Part shown: piece after piece, positions 50,578-62,153 of the stretch
Layout: every line of letters begins with the position of its first letter
Numbering within the stretch: position 1 is the stretch's first letter
Assembly: GCA_028554755.1 (NCBI GenBank)
Contig: JAPTOF010000006.1
Span: 6,566,501-6,630,500 of the forward strand
DNA length: 64,000 nt
Source: Cordia subcordata
Lineage: Eukaryota; Streptophyta; Magnoliopsida; Boraginales; Cordiaceae
Direction: 5' to 3'
The notes under the pieces: model-generated
Seen by the model: the letters and a program-made list of their open reading frames with translations, nothing else
Database searches by the model: none
Told to the model about the DNA's origin: nothing
Translations under genes and position numbers: made by a program

Positions 50578-50608
50578 ATTTATATACAGGCGGCATTTGC
50601 TATATATA
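50578..50608 (-). promoter_or_regulatory. TATA elements at the CslG start
   Basis: Two TATA-like sequences on the minus strand (50601-50608 and 50578-50585) bracket the first in-frame ATG (50596). Transcription would begin about 30 bp further on, so the working start was probably the internal ATG at 50530 (MEPLPLHEHTV), which also fits the usual CslG N-terminus better. Confidence 0.45.
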
Positions 50609-50619
50609 GGCAACGGGTT

Positions 50620-52819
50620 TTACATACATTCATATTGGTCCCTATTATTTTTTTTTAAGTTAGTTTTTATTATTTTAAAATATTTAAATTAATCTTTAAT
50701 ATTTCGCAAAAATGTAGTTAGCTTAGTTCCTCTTGTTCAAGAGCATCCATACTATAGTTTTTAATGTTTCACAAGCTAATTTTCTGTTTGGTTTTCTTGT
50801 GAGATTTTCAACTTTTGAGGCGTAGAACTTATAGTAGTAAATTTTTTAATAAAAGTGTTGTTGAATTTAAAAGTCTTTGATTGTTTTATTTGGTATGTTC
50901 ATAGTGGAGCTTTCTTTATTGTTAGAGTAATATTAGATTTAAAAAAATATAGAGTAAATTTTTTGAGAAAAATGAAAGAAAACAATTTTTGACATGATGT
51001 GAAAATTAACTTAATTTTTTTTTTTTCAAGAACTGTAATTTGAATTTCTTTTTTCTTTTTTAATTTTTAATTTTATGTAAAAGCTCTTTGTCCAAATAGA
51101 TCAATTCTAATTCTAGAACTCACATAAAATATTTTTAAGTGATTTCAAACATTGTGTAAATGTCTAAAAATTAAGCCAACTAGACTCTAATAAACAAGAA
51201 AACCATGGAATCATGGTGAGCCCGATATGGGATGGAAAAGATGGATCAGTGGACTTTTAAGTCCATTATTGCACAAAGCAAAATTAAAGGATTTTAATTA
51301 TCCAATATTTCTTCACTATTCCAGAGTTGATAATTAATTTCCTGTACTTGACATAATATATGTACAACTAATTATTGAAAACTGACCTTTCACCTGTCTG
51401 TTTTCCTACAATAGCCTTGTTCCTGTCTAGCTCTTTGGCAAAGCCCTTTTTTTCAAAACAAAACAAAAAAACAAAAAAAAAAACATTTTTTTTAAATAAG
51501 AATTTTGCATCATGTTTTCGACTCTCATTATCATACTGAGACATCGGTCACTAAATTGATCAATGACAATTCATGAAGTACTCTTGTTCAATAAATATGA
51601 TGCCAGTACTAGTGTAGCAAAAAATTTATGCTAAACACACCTAGTGGCTAGGGATATATCTAGTAATAAAGTTATGACTTATGATCATAAGTAAGATCTA
51701 ATATAATTACCTAGCACCTGTAGTGTAATGCCATACTGGATTGGAGTTGGGGGTAGTTTTCTTTGATTATACCAGATTGGACATGAGTTTATTCTTATCA
51801 AGTTACAAATGGTGGATGAAAAGACACTCAGACAAGTATACTTCTTTAGAGTCAATTCGTTTTATGAGAATAAGGTTGTTACTCGCTCAATTAACAACTT
51901 ATTAGTAGACAAAAATAATATTAAAGTGCGATATCTACAAATTACAAACAATATTTATAATGTAATAAACATGTTAATTTCATCAGCAAATGAGATATTG
52001 CCACAGCCACCAATCACGCACTAATTTTTCCTTTTCTTTTTAGTCGAAACCATATGCATCAATTTTAGCTAAAGCATGCAGTTATGTCGATCAATTTAGT
52101 TGGGCTTAATTATACATTATTTCAGAGTGTCACGAGCAGTCACTTGAATTATAGTTATCAACTATTTTCATGCGAGGTTGGATTGTCCGCTCGAGAATTG
52201 TTCGGTGAGAAAGACTCTAACCACGCAAAACTATTATTAGGACATGTTTAGCATAACTAACTATTACACTAATTAATAATTGTTTGAGTAATTGATCAGT
52301 TCACGAATAGAAAATGACGTAAAAAGACATTTGTTGCATTGTTTGAATTTAGTCTCTCAATTACTATGTCCATGTCTTTTCTAATTTTACTTTCTCAATT
52401 TAAATATATCATTTAACTATTACAAATTTCTCACTAAAAAAAATATGATCGATGTTGAAAAAATTAAACTTTACAGAATATCTTTATAGTTTTATCCTCC
52501 CACCGATTATAAAAAAATTATATATATATATGTTATAAATTATAAATTAAAGCCCATATTTATCTTTTAATATCACATGTCTTAAACTCTAATAAATATA
52601 ACATTCATGTTCTATTACTTTCCTTTTTCTAAATCTAATTATTTTCTTTTTTAATTTAAGAATCTCATTCAATTATTACATATCTAATTTATAAAGATAT
52701 AATATTATGAAATATGTTTAAATTTTATTCTAAATAAACTATAAAAATATTACAGCGCCAAAGAGATACAAGCGCCAACGTCGTCGAACGGTTCTAAAGC
52801 CCTAAGCCCTCGGTGTCAG

Positions 52820-52823
<4 letters not shown>
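50620..52823. other. Intergenic region between CslG pseudogene and ELP6
   Basis: AT-rich DNA shared by two divergent genes. No gene, tRNA or complete element was recognised. The open frame at 51809-52024 has no homology. Confidence 0.6.

Positions 52824-52850
<27 letters not shown>
52824..52850. repeat. CA microsatellite in the ELP6 leader
   Basis: About 13 CA units end 17 bp before the ELP6 start codon, probably within the 5' UTR. Confidence 0.85.
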
Positions 52851-52852
<2 letters not shown>

Positions 52853-52867
52853 GGTGGTGAAGAAGTG

Positions 52868-55800
52868 ATGAGTAGCAGCACAACAAGTCGCAACCTGCTG
52901 GACGAATCCCTAGACCTCGATGGCGGCGGGGGCGGCGGAAGAGTCGTGCTGATCGAGGACTGCGTGGAGACGAGCGGCGCCTTCGTGCTCCACCATCTCA
53001 TCAAGCGCTTTCTTTCGTCGCGCTTCTCCGACAACGTCGTCGTTTTGCTCTCGTTAGCCCACCCTTTCTCTCACTACGACCGCATCCTCCGTAAAATGGT
53101 CAGCCCCCCTCTCTCAATGGGCTCGTTTGGATTGGTTTTTCTTTAGAGCCTTTTTTTTTTTTTTCCTGTTAACAATATTTGGAAAAGATGCTGTTTGAGG
53201 AGCTAAAATTTCCAGCTTCTAAAAAAAAGCTGTCTTTGAAAGTTTCAGCTTTTTCCTAAGATTGCAAATTGAGTGTACATTTCTTAGGAAGAAATCAATC
53301 TAAACAGGCCCTATGTATGTATATATGTGTGTGAAATTCGAAAAAGTGTTGGACGCACTTGAAGTTTGTTGTGCGCAGTTGTAACTTACATTTACATTTT
53401 TGCAAGACACTGATTAATGTTTATGCCTTTGTAAATTCATAAAAGGAAAATTGTTAAATCAAAATCTCTAGTTTTCTATTTAAAAACTTTTTTGAAGCCT
53501 AATTTTGACAGTTTGGATGATATTCGTATACCAGCTTCTATTAAGTTTGGGAATTGTATCTTTGTATGTTGGACAATTAGGTATTAAGGCTGAAACTACA
53601 TAAGCCGCCATTAGTCTAGGAGAGAAGCAAGAAATGAGGATATTAGAACGAGCACGTTTTGGGAAATTCAGAATTTCAGCAATGAGCAAGTATGAAGTTC
53701 ACATTCTAAAAGATTTTTTGAAATTCACAATTTGGTCATTAGACTGTGGAGGCAGCTTCACACCGTGGAAGAAAGTTATTTGAGTTTGCTATTTCAATAA
53801 AGAGCATATGGAGAACTTCATATTCTTCAGCTTATTTCATACAAAATGCAACTCTACTTGTGTGGGGTTTCCCGTTGATATTGCTAGTTTTGGCCCAGAA
53901 AGGTGGGAGGAATATAAGTAGCCAATAGCTAGCGTAATCGATTTTGTGTTCTTCTAGTGGATTTGAGACATCACCAAGGTTTAGTTTGGTTATTGCATTG
54001 GGAATGCAAAAGCTTTAGTTGGGCTATGTTGGATGATTTGATATGCTTTATTGAGGAAAGCAAAGAAGGGGAAAAAAAAAAAAAGAAACAAATTGTGGTG
54101 GAGTTGATTAATCAGAAAGGAGGAGGGTAGTGTTGGTAGGTTACAACTCATCACAAATATTTTGCCTACCGAGTTTTAGGTTGGTTATCTCATAGGGAAT
54201 GCAAAAGCTTTAGCTGGACCATGTTGGATAATTGGCATGCTTTAAATTTTATGTTGGGGCGAGAAGAGGGGGGGGGGTTGGGAATTCTGGAAACAGACTG
54301 TGGAGTTGATGAATCAACAAGTCCACATGAATCAGAAAAGGATCAGTCAGTTGACAGCACTGGGAAAGGGTTTGATTACTTCAATCATGAGGAGTGATGC
54401 TATTCTGCTTCGAGTTGCACATGAATATTATGTATGAATGTTATTACTAACTATATCCCTATTTGTTACCAACCGTGTCTGTTTGTGACAAAAGTTATGG
54501 CTGAAAGTAGCATGGAAGGTAGTATTTGTTCCTTGTATGTTTTCTGAAAGAAGTGGGTTTGGGTTTCCATGGACTCAATACCTATGCCATTGGATTAAGA
54601 GGAGCTATATAGATGCATTTGCAGAGTGTCAAATATATGCCTATTTTCGTACCTTCTGATTTTATAATCTTTACTAAAAGTTTCAAGGCGCTATCAACAA
54701 ATCATGGTTGTTCACGTTGTTACAGATGCTCCATGGAAGTGCTAAGGAAAGCTGCACAGCCTAATCCAATGGGGTCTCCAATGGTGTGATTCTGTTACAT
54801 GAAAGAAAACTCAGAAAATAATAATTGTGCTTCAGTCACAACATTATGTTATAATTATATTATAAATGGGTGTTGTTGTCGCAATAATATAAGCTTAGCA
54901 GATATGTCATGGATTTTTATTCATGCATGATTATCTAGAATAACTATCTTGTTTTTGTGACAGGGTTGCAACTTAGTTCTGCAAAGGGATAATAAGAGAT
55001 TCTTACATTTTGACATGCTTAAGTGGGAATCTAAAGGTGAGAACATTTGGACCTCATATCCTTCAGTTATAATTATTAGTATTGCTTCTTTTCCCCATCT
55101 TCTTTTGTTGCTTTGTCTAATCTAGTGTACATGGACATTGTTCTTTTGAATAATTATTGAAATCAAGCAGGGGGATAACTGTTATGGGATTGTGTAACCG
55201 GGGTCACTGCTGTAGCGTTCAGCTGGTGGAAACTCAACGCTCTGATGATATATTAAGAAACTAATTAGATCTATTGGAAGTATAAAAATACCGTGTCAAA
55301 TTTAAATTATCAGATATTGCTTATTCTCTCAGCTGTGTCTCGTTGCATGTGGTCATTGATATTTTTATTTAGTTTAAAAAGGGAATAAGTCAAATTTGAT
55401 TTTTTTTAAACTTGATAGTTAGCTAATTGGTCCATCTGTAAAAGCAACACTTAAAGAAAGGGTGGACTACTTGATAAATCCTAACATAATGTTCTTGAAG
55501 TCTTAGCTTTTTTTCCTTTTTCAAAATTTTTGATAGGTAATTGACTTTTGAACTGTTTCATGATCAGATAGAGGTGCAGAAGAAACTAGTGAAGCTGATT
55601 TCATTACTTTGTATGGGAAAATTCAGAAAGCGTTGGAGATTTGTTATGCACCTGACAGCAATAGGAATGTCATTGTAATAATTGATGATATCTCTCTAAT
55701 GGAAGTGGCTGCTAATGGCTCATCAAATCAAGTCTTGAATTTTCTGCGTTACTGTCATAGTTTGACCACACAATATGTAAGAACTGTGTGACCACTTTTT

Positions 55801-56827
55801 CTACTCTGCGTTCATTTGCTGATGCATGAAGTGAATGATTTTCTGTTTGTTTTTTCATAGGGTTGTTCCTTTGTTATTCTTAATCATGAGGATATCTATA
55901 CAAGCATGGATATGCCTACCCTTCTTTTGCAAATGGAATACCTTGCAAATGTGGTGATAAAAGCAGAACCATTGGCAACTGGTTTAGCAACTGACGTGCA
56001 TGGGCAGGTATATTTGCATTCCTTGTTTCTTTTATTGTTAGCATATTTTCGTTTTCATGAGGATATACAATTTGTCCATGAAGAGATTTAAAGGCTCAAA
56101 AGTTGGGGGACAAGAAGCCAACATTAGCTAGAAAGAAGCTGTCTCTATATGCGAGAGAGAAGGGAGGTGGGGGATGAAGGGAGATTAAAATTAATGAACT
56201 TCAGAAACAACAGGGTGAAGCGAGTATGTTGGCTGTTAGGCATTAAGTGGTCACACATGAAATAATATGAGCCTGTGATGCTAGACATGTAAAAATGCCT
56301 TGCCAATGGTGTATTGCAGGTAGGACTGCACCTCCTAAAAGAGTTTTACTGGTTGTATGGTAAGCAAATTAATCACAGTTAACTTGTTCTTTAAGGAATG
56401 TCTTATTGATTGGAAAATAAAGGGTTCGCTTAAGTAAAGCTCATTTAAACATCCGGGCTTATGATCTAAAAGGGTTGCTCAGGCCTTTACTTCTCTGCCT
56501 TGATTTTTTTTTTTTCCTTCTTTTGGTCACAACATAGGGCAACAACTTCTGTAACTTCTTGGTGTCAAAACTGCCTAGATGAGAACACATCAAGCAGGCC
56601 AATATTGGACCCAATTTACTTGGAGTATAAATCTGTATTTTGACTTTTAATTTCCTAGTCGCCTCTTGTATTATCTTGTTTTATGTTTTTCGTTTTGTTC
56701 GCAGTTGACGGTTGTGCACAAAGGAATTCTGGAGGGCTTTCAGAGTAGAAGAAACAAAATCTGTAATTTCCATTTCAAGACAAAGGAAAATAATGTCGAA
56801 TACTTCTTTCCGGGGAGCCGGACCTGA
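52868..56827 (+). CDS. ELP6: Elongator complex subunit 6
   Basis: It is a subunit of the Elp4-Elp5-Elp6 subcomplex of Elongator, which is needed for wobble-uridine modification of tRNA; this subcomplex forms a RecA-like ATPase ring. Exons are 52868-53098, 54964-55036, 55568-55776, 55861-56007 and 56705-56827 (stop TGA): 783 nt, 260 aa, close to the Arabidopsis protein (about 262 aa). Recognised text includes [20 protein letters not shown] near residue 26, [19 protein letters not shown], and [19 protein letters not shown] at a Walker-B-like position. The start is the first ATG after the CA-repeat leader; a Gly run follows (residues 19-24). The 1.9-kb first intron holds a MITE and a short duplication. 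Frame and splice sites are intact. Confidence 0.92.
53119..53311. mobile_element. MITE, family 1 copy D
   Basis: The left end GGGCTCGTTTGGATTGGTTT and the complement of the right end GGGCCTGTTTAGATTGATTT. It is 193 bp and begins 20 bp inside ELP6 intron 1. Confidence 0.8.
53978..54341. repeat. Direct duplication in ELP6 intron 1
   Basis: Two copies (about 53978-54118 and 54171-54341) share GGGAATGCAAAAGCTTTAG, CATGTTGGAT/TATGTTGGAT and GTGGAGTTGAT. The second copy has small insertions. Noncoding. Confidence 0.65.
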
Positions 56828-58029
56828 AGATGTGTACCTGCTGATCTTTTGTACGCTACACCACTGAATTATATAGTTACTATTCAGTTGTCCCGATGAA
56901 GGACTTCGACTAGCGATGAAATTCTGAAAAATTCTCTCACTGGATAGTAATGAAAATCCTTTCTTGTTTGCCCTTGTTTTTTCCTTTTATATGAGATTCC
57001 TGGGGATGTAATTGAGTTAGGGAAGCTATCATCATATTGATCTGCCTCTAGGTAGGCCCTATAGAATTACTTTTGAAAGTTTGTTCTCATCTTGATTCTG
57101 GCATTCATTTATATTGGATGATGAGACAGAGAGAAGGAAAAACGGAAAAAAAAGAGTGGAAACAGAAAGAGAAGAAAAAATGAAAAAAAACAAAGAAAGA
57201 AAAACGTAAGTGAGATCCATTTATATGGGATGGTATTGAGTATTATACATTTTAGTTGTATTTGAATCTTCTTATAATATTAGGTTATTATATAATAATT
57301 TTGGCATCATTTTTACCAAAGTACTTGTAACTACTTTTTTGAAGTATTTATTATTATTTTTTAATTTTTTTATAATATTATAATATTATAGGAGAATAGA
57401 ACCGTGATTTAGATTTCGCATAACTTATTGAAAATATAGCTTTCTTGGAGGTTTGGATTATTTAGCAATGATTTATTTATGTTGAATTTGATTCTTGTCT
57501 TATTTTCATCTTGTCCTGATTTTATTGTACAGTAATCATCAAACTTATATAAAGATAATAAAATTGGAATTTATTTGATTCATCAATTCGATAATTGCAA
57601 GCAAAAAAAGAAAAAAAGAGAAAGAGCTAAACCCAAAAATATCTTAGGCGCATTACAATGCCAGCCACAGATGCATAGTCATCATCCAACCGCGTGCTAT
57701 ACTTTTTTGTTTTTTTAACTGCAGCTGTAGTCAGAGCGCTCTCTCTCTCTCTATGTCTCTCTCTTCTTTTTTTGGGAAAGATTGTGATAATCTTGTAATG
57801 TTAAAATGTTATATTATTATGATGAAATTTCTCCATTTAAGAACTGTAATGACGCACCATTATGCATTATTTATTCACATGTTTACCTCCATTCAGTAAC
57901 AAAATTTGCACATATTTTTCCCAAATAAATACATGAAAATCATATAATGTCACTTAAAATCACATAAATTTAAAAAAAAAAAATAGTGCTACATTCTTGA
58001 TTCCGAGTTGGAACTTGCCAAAATTAATG

Positions 58030-58088
58030 CACATATATATATATACATACACATATATATATATATACATATATATATATATGTATAC
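58030..58088. repeat. TA/CA microsatellite
   Basis: Alternating TATA with CATA interruptions; noncoding. Confidence 0.8.
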
Positions 58089-58773
58089 AAATCATCCTTC
58101 CAATAGAATAATGAAATAATTGTAATAAGTGGAGAAGTGAAAGAAAACAAGGAAGTTGCATTTTATTAACAACATTAATGATAGTTTGATGTAACATCAT
58201 AACACATGATGTCATATATACATGTGTGTATGTAAATTGAATTTTTTTATAGGTGCAACATTATATCTGTTAAGATTAATTAGATGATTCTATGTATACA
58301 AGAGTTTATCATTTTAATTTTTTTTACACTAAATATAATTCAATTCTTAAAAGAAGAAATGATTTAAAATGATAACTTTAATGGGGGGAATAATTGAAAA
58401 TGGTTAATTTTCCTACCAATATATGTATATATACTGATTTTGTAAGGGTTGGAAAATTCAGACATCCTTCACGAGTTAAACTCACTTCCTCCTATTTTGG
58501 TGCATCCTCTAGATGTAGTGATCCACCACATTCTTCACATGTTTTTGAACTTCCTCCTCTTCATGCATGCTTAATTATTCATCAGATTATTATGCAACCA
58601 ACTAAATAATAATTAGCTAATTGCCTGCCTGCACAAACACCAAATATTTCTCAACACTCCAACCTTAACTTGATTGCTTTTCTGCATGCTGCTGCTATCT
58701 CAAGGTGAAAAAGACTAGAAATTATGATCATATATAGGTGAAAAAAATTAAGAAAAATAAAAGAAAATGAATT

Positions 58774-58898
58774 AGAAGCCTGTTTGGCTAAGCTTGTTCG
58801 GGACTTATAAGTTGCAAATAGTAAAAAAAACATGCGATGAGGTTTTTTTTTCCTAAGAGCTTATAAGCTGCAAAATAAGCAGAGCCAAACAAGCTCTA
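58774..58898. mobile_element. Short MITE with GCCTGTTTGGCT-type ends
   Basis: The left end AGAAGCCTGTTTGGCT and the complement of the right end AGAGCTTGTTTGGCTCTGCT pair with few mismatches. The interior has ACTTATAAG and GCTTATAAG. It is 125 bp. Looks like a cousin of MITE family 2. Confidence 0.65.
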
Positions 58899-59685
58899 GA
58901 TAATGAGCAACATACCAATATATGTGAAAAATGATTTAATTTTTGCTTTCTATTATTTTCCTGGCTTCCTCATAGAAGCGATCTTCTACCGTTTGCTAAT
59001 TTGGAGTATACTATTGCTGAAGCTTTCTGTTTAATTTGTGTTTCATCATATGATATGAACATGCTTAATTTTAATTTGCTTCTCCTCTTATTCCCTTTTT
59101 CTTCTAGTATGTAGACGATTTTCATACTTCTTTTCTTGCCCTATTAACGAATTTAAATAACATTATAAATCTAAATTTTCGATATGCTTTTATAGAATGG
59201 TGGTGCTTTAATTTCCTCAAACCAAAACTGTGTGCTATCTTGATATTTCACTGCACGTTGGTTTAGATCATATATATATAATAATAATTTAAAACTGCAC
59301 ATGTGCTAACCAAGTAAACGCACGTGCAATATATTTGCCTGTTAAATAGGATCTGTTTGCTGTCCAAAATGCGTAGAAGCTAAAGTAAATGCACGTGCAA
59401 CATACAGACCTTTTATTAAATAAAGCCGAAAATGTCTCGGGCCTCTCAACTTGTAGTTTGTTATCAAGGTTGATTTCCCAAAAGAGCCCATCAGTATAAC
59501 ATCAAGAACTTATATGTATATATATACCTCGAAACTTTCTCTTTGTTTTGGTCATGCTTCTCATGTTGTTCCTCTTTGCATGATTTTACGATCAGGAATG
59601 GATCTAAAATTTTTGTTTGTGTTTTTAGTCATCACTTTATGCAGTTGAAGCCTCGTGTACAAGGTATGACGATATGATCTAGAAC

Positions 59686-61181
59686 TGATTTGTATTTACA
59701 AGCATGTGAGAGCTATTTTCACTTAATACGCATATTTGGGAGGATAGATTTCTTTTCTTTCCACTTTTCCTTTTCTTTACGGTGGATAATTCATTTTAGA
59801 CTTGTTTACAATGAATTTATTGCGAAACTATAATTAAATTTTGTGGTGGGACAATACATTCTTACCACTTGGATATTGACTAGCTATATGTTTTTTTTTT
59901 CTTTTGTTGGCCAAATAAGAATATTAGTAGTTGCACATTACCTATTATGGCGGACACGAGTCTTATATGCTTATGTATAATCTATTGCCCCTTTGGCCTA
60001 TTATGTCGGACACTTTTTCTCTTTATGTTCTTTTTTTTCTTTTTTTCCTTCTCGATTGACAAAAGAAGAATAGTAGTAGATGCACATGACCTATTATGGC
60101 GGACTCTTTAAGTGTTGTATGCTTATATAATTTGTTGCACGTTTGACCTATTATATCGCACACATTCTCTCTTTATGTTTTTTTTTTTTTTGGACAAAAT
60201 GAGAATACTAATAGATGCACATGACCATTATATTGGACAAATTTTCTCTTGTTCTCTTGTTTTTTGTGTTGCAAGTTAACCTAATCTTTTAGATCTCTCT
60301 TTATGCAGAGCCTTCATGAAGTTGCCTGCATATGCAAGGATACTTCGAACACCATTGACAAGAAAGAAAGAAAAGGAAAAAAGAAGAAAATCACATAGAA
60401 CACACACTTGCAAAAGGCCTCCAAATCCATGTCTAGAGGTTTGATTTGTATTTACTTTTCACTTAATATGCATATTTGGGAGGACGGATTTCTTTTCTTT
60501 CCACTTTTCCTTTTTTTTACGACGGAAAATTCATTCTAGACTTGTCTACAATGAAGTTATTTTGAAATATTAAATTTTGTGGTGGGACAATACATTCTTA
60601 CTACTTGGATATTGAATAGCTATATATATATTTTTTCTTTTCATTTTTCTTTTGTTGGACAAATAAGAATATTAGTAGTTGCACATGACCTATTATGGCG
60701 GACACTAGTCTTATATGCTTACATATAATCTGTTGCACCTTTGACCTATTATGTCAGACACTTTTTCTCTTTATGTTCTTTTTTTTTTTACTTTCTCGGT
60801 TGACAAAAGAAGAATAGTAGTATATACACATGACCTATTATGGCAAACAAAAAAAATTTGTATGCTTATATAAATCTATTGCATGTTTGACCTATTATAT
60901 CGCGCACATTCTCTCTTTATGTTTTTTTTTGGGCAAAATGAGAATACTAATAGACGCACATGACCTATTATCTTGGACAAATTTTCTCTTGTTCTCTTGT
61001 TTTTTGTGTTGCAAGTTAACCTAATCTTTCAGATCTCTCTTTATGCAGAGTCTTCATGAAGTTGCATGCATATGCAAGGATACTTCGAACACCATTAACA
61101 AGAAAAGAGAGAAAAGGAAAAAAGAAGAAAATCACATAGAACACACACTTGCAAAAGGCCTCCAAATCCATGTCTAGAGGT
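59686..61181. repeat. Tandem duplication of about 750 bp with nested sub-repeats
   Basis: Copy 1 (59686-60440) and copy 2 (60442-61181) run in the same direction and look well over 90% identical in their last 140 bp (CTTCATGAAGTTGC through CCAAATCCATGTCTAGAGG). Inside each copy a unit of about 130-150 bp recurs two to three times, marked by GCACATGACCTATTATGG, GGACA, TATGCTTA, TTGACCTATTAT and CTCTTTATGTT with T-runs between. No open frame is conserved between copies. Confidence 0.9.
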
Positions 61182-62153
61182 GTGATGTCACATGTTCAGT
61201 TTTTGTTTTTCTTTTAAATTTCTTTTTTGTTTCATTTTCTGTTCATACGTTGCTTTGTTTGTTTCTTCTTCATTTTCTTTTTGACATAATTGACACCTTT
61301 GTGCAAGTTTTACATGCACCTGGTACAATATAATAGCTTTTGTGTGATTTTAAAAAGTGAAAAAGAAAAAAAGAGAGAAGAAAAGAAAAGGATATATTTA
61401 TGGTAGTATCATTCATCCGTGGCAGACAACAATGCTGATCTTACTGATTTGCAGTGATCTCTTTTTCCAATTAGATTTATGGTTTTTGGATTAATTTTTT
61501 CTCATATTCCCTTAAGAGTCACCATTTCATTAGATGAGACATTAGGAAGTATGAAAATGTGGAGATGAAGGTCGTAGGAAAGGTAGAGAAAGATCTAAAA
61601 CAACACTTGAACGAGATTTAGTATATATAGAACAACTAATTGAAGATTTCGTTTGGCCTATGTTACCTACCGAATGCACTTAGTGAAATAAGATTTGGTT
61701 TGATCCATCATTTCGTAAAAAGACATCGTAAAGTATTACTAGTGTCGGAACGATAAGTTACTGTCTCGAGCAAAACTTGCGGCTGTGATTGAGGTTACCA
61801 TGAGCATAACTTTTTCTGATGTTTTCTAAGCTCCAAAGCAAATCAGGGTTTTATTAGCTGACCAACATAGAAGACAGAACTCAAATAGTTTTCATTAGGA
61901 AACTTCAATTGTGTCTTTTTAGCAGGGTCAAATGCACCCGACAGGCAGTTAACGTAGTCTCGACGATCCAGCAAAAGCATGAATAAATTAAGTGAAGATT
62001 TCCTAATACTCTTCAGACAACTGATGTCTTTGCTGCCAGAAAACTAATAGTTAACTTCTTACACTTCTAACCTCTTTCACAGAGTCATGCACTTAATGCT
62101 AATTTATCATCTACAATGAGCCAAACTTATTGTTAAGCAACAGGGCCAGCTTG

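Larger units (their letters stand above)
44328..50596 (-). pseudogene. Cellulose-synthase-like G (CslG/CslM type) gene, broken
   Basis: It is related to GT2 membrane glycosyltransferases; some CslG/CslM members add sugars to triterpenoids. Reconstructed exons are 50596-49925, 48916-48812, 47625-47510, 47268-47056, 46868-46769, 45557-45393, 45305-44952 and 44872-44328. GT2 motifs survive: IDVLICTA, SEDGGSGLTLF, LDCDTYTND, SVAEDHFTGF and QATRW; membrane helices lie at both ends. Lesions are: no AG acceptor before exon 2 (48917-48920); a 1-bp deletion in exon 3 near 47522, where KAGALN-type text becomes KAEAST; an extra base in the T-run at 45467-45472, giving a stop in exon 6; a weak GC donor after exon 7 (44951); and a 1-bp deletion in exon 8 near 44530. 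Exon 2 also lacks a block that homologues carry before the HPTxxQ motif. Four flanking genes are intact, so sequencing error is an unlikely cause for all of these. Confidence 0.85.
56828..62153. other. Intergenic region between convergent ELP6 and PRR7-like genes
   Basis: It contains both 3' UTRs, a CT-repeat (57739-57770), a TA-rich microsatellite (58030-58088), a MITE-like element (58774-58898) and a tandem duplication at 59686-61181. No coding gene is recognised. The frame at 58394-58609 has no homology. Confidence 0.7.

Noticed and set aside
58394..58609. 71-aa open frame, possible secreted or signalling peptide
   Set aside because: No signal sequence, no family resemblance and surrounding DNA is AT-rich intergenic.
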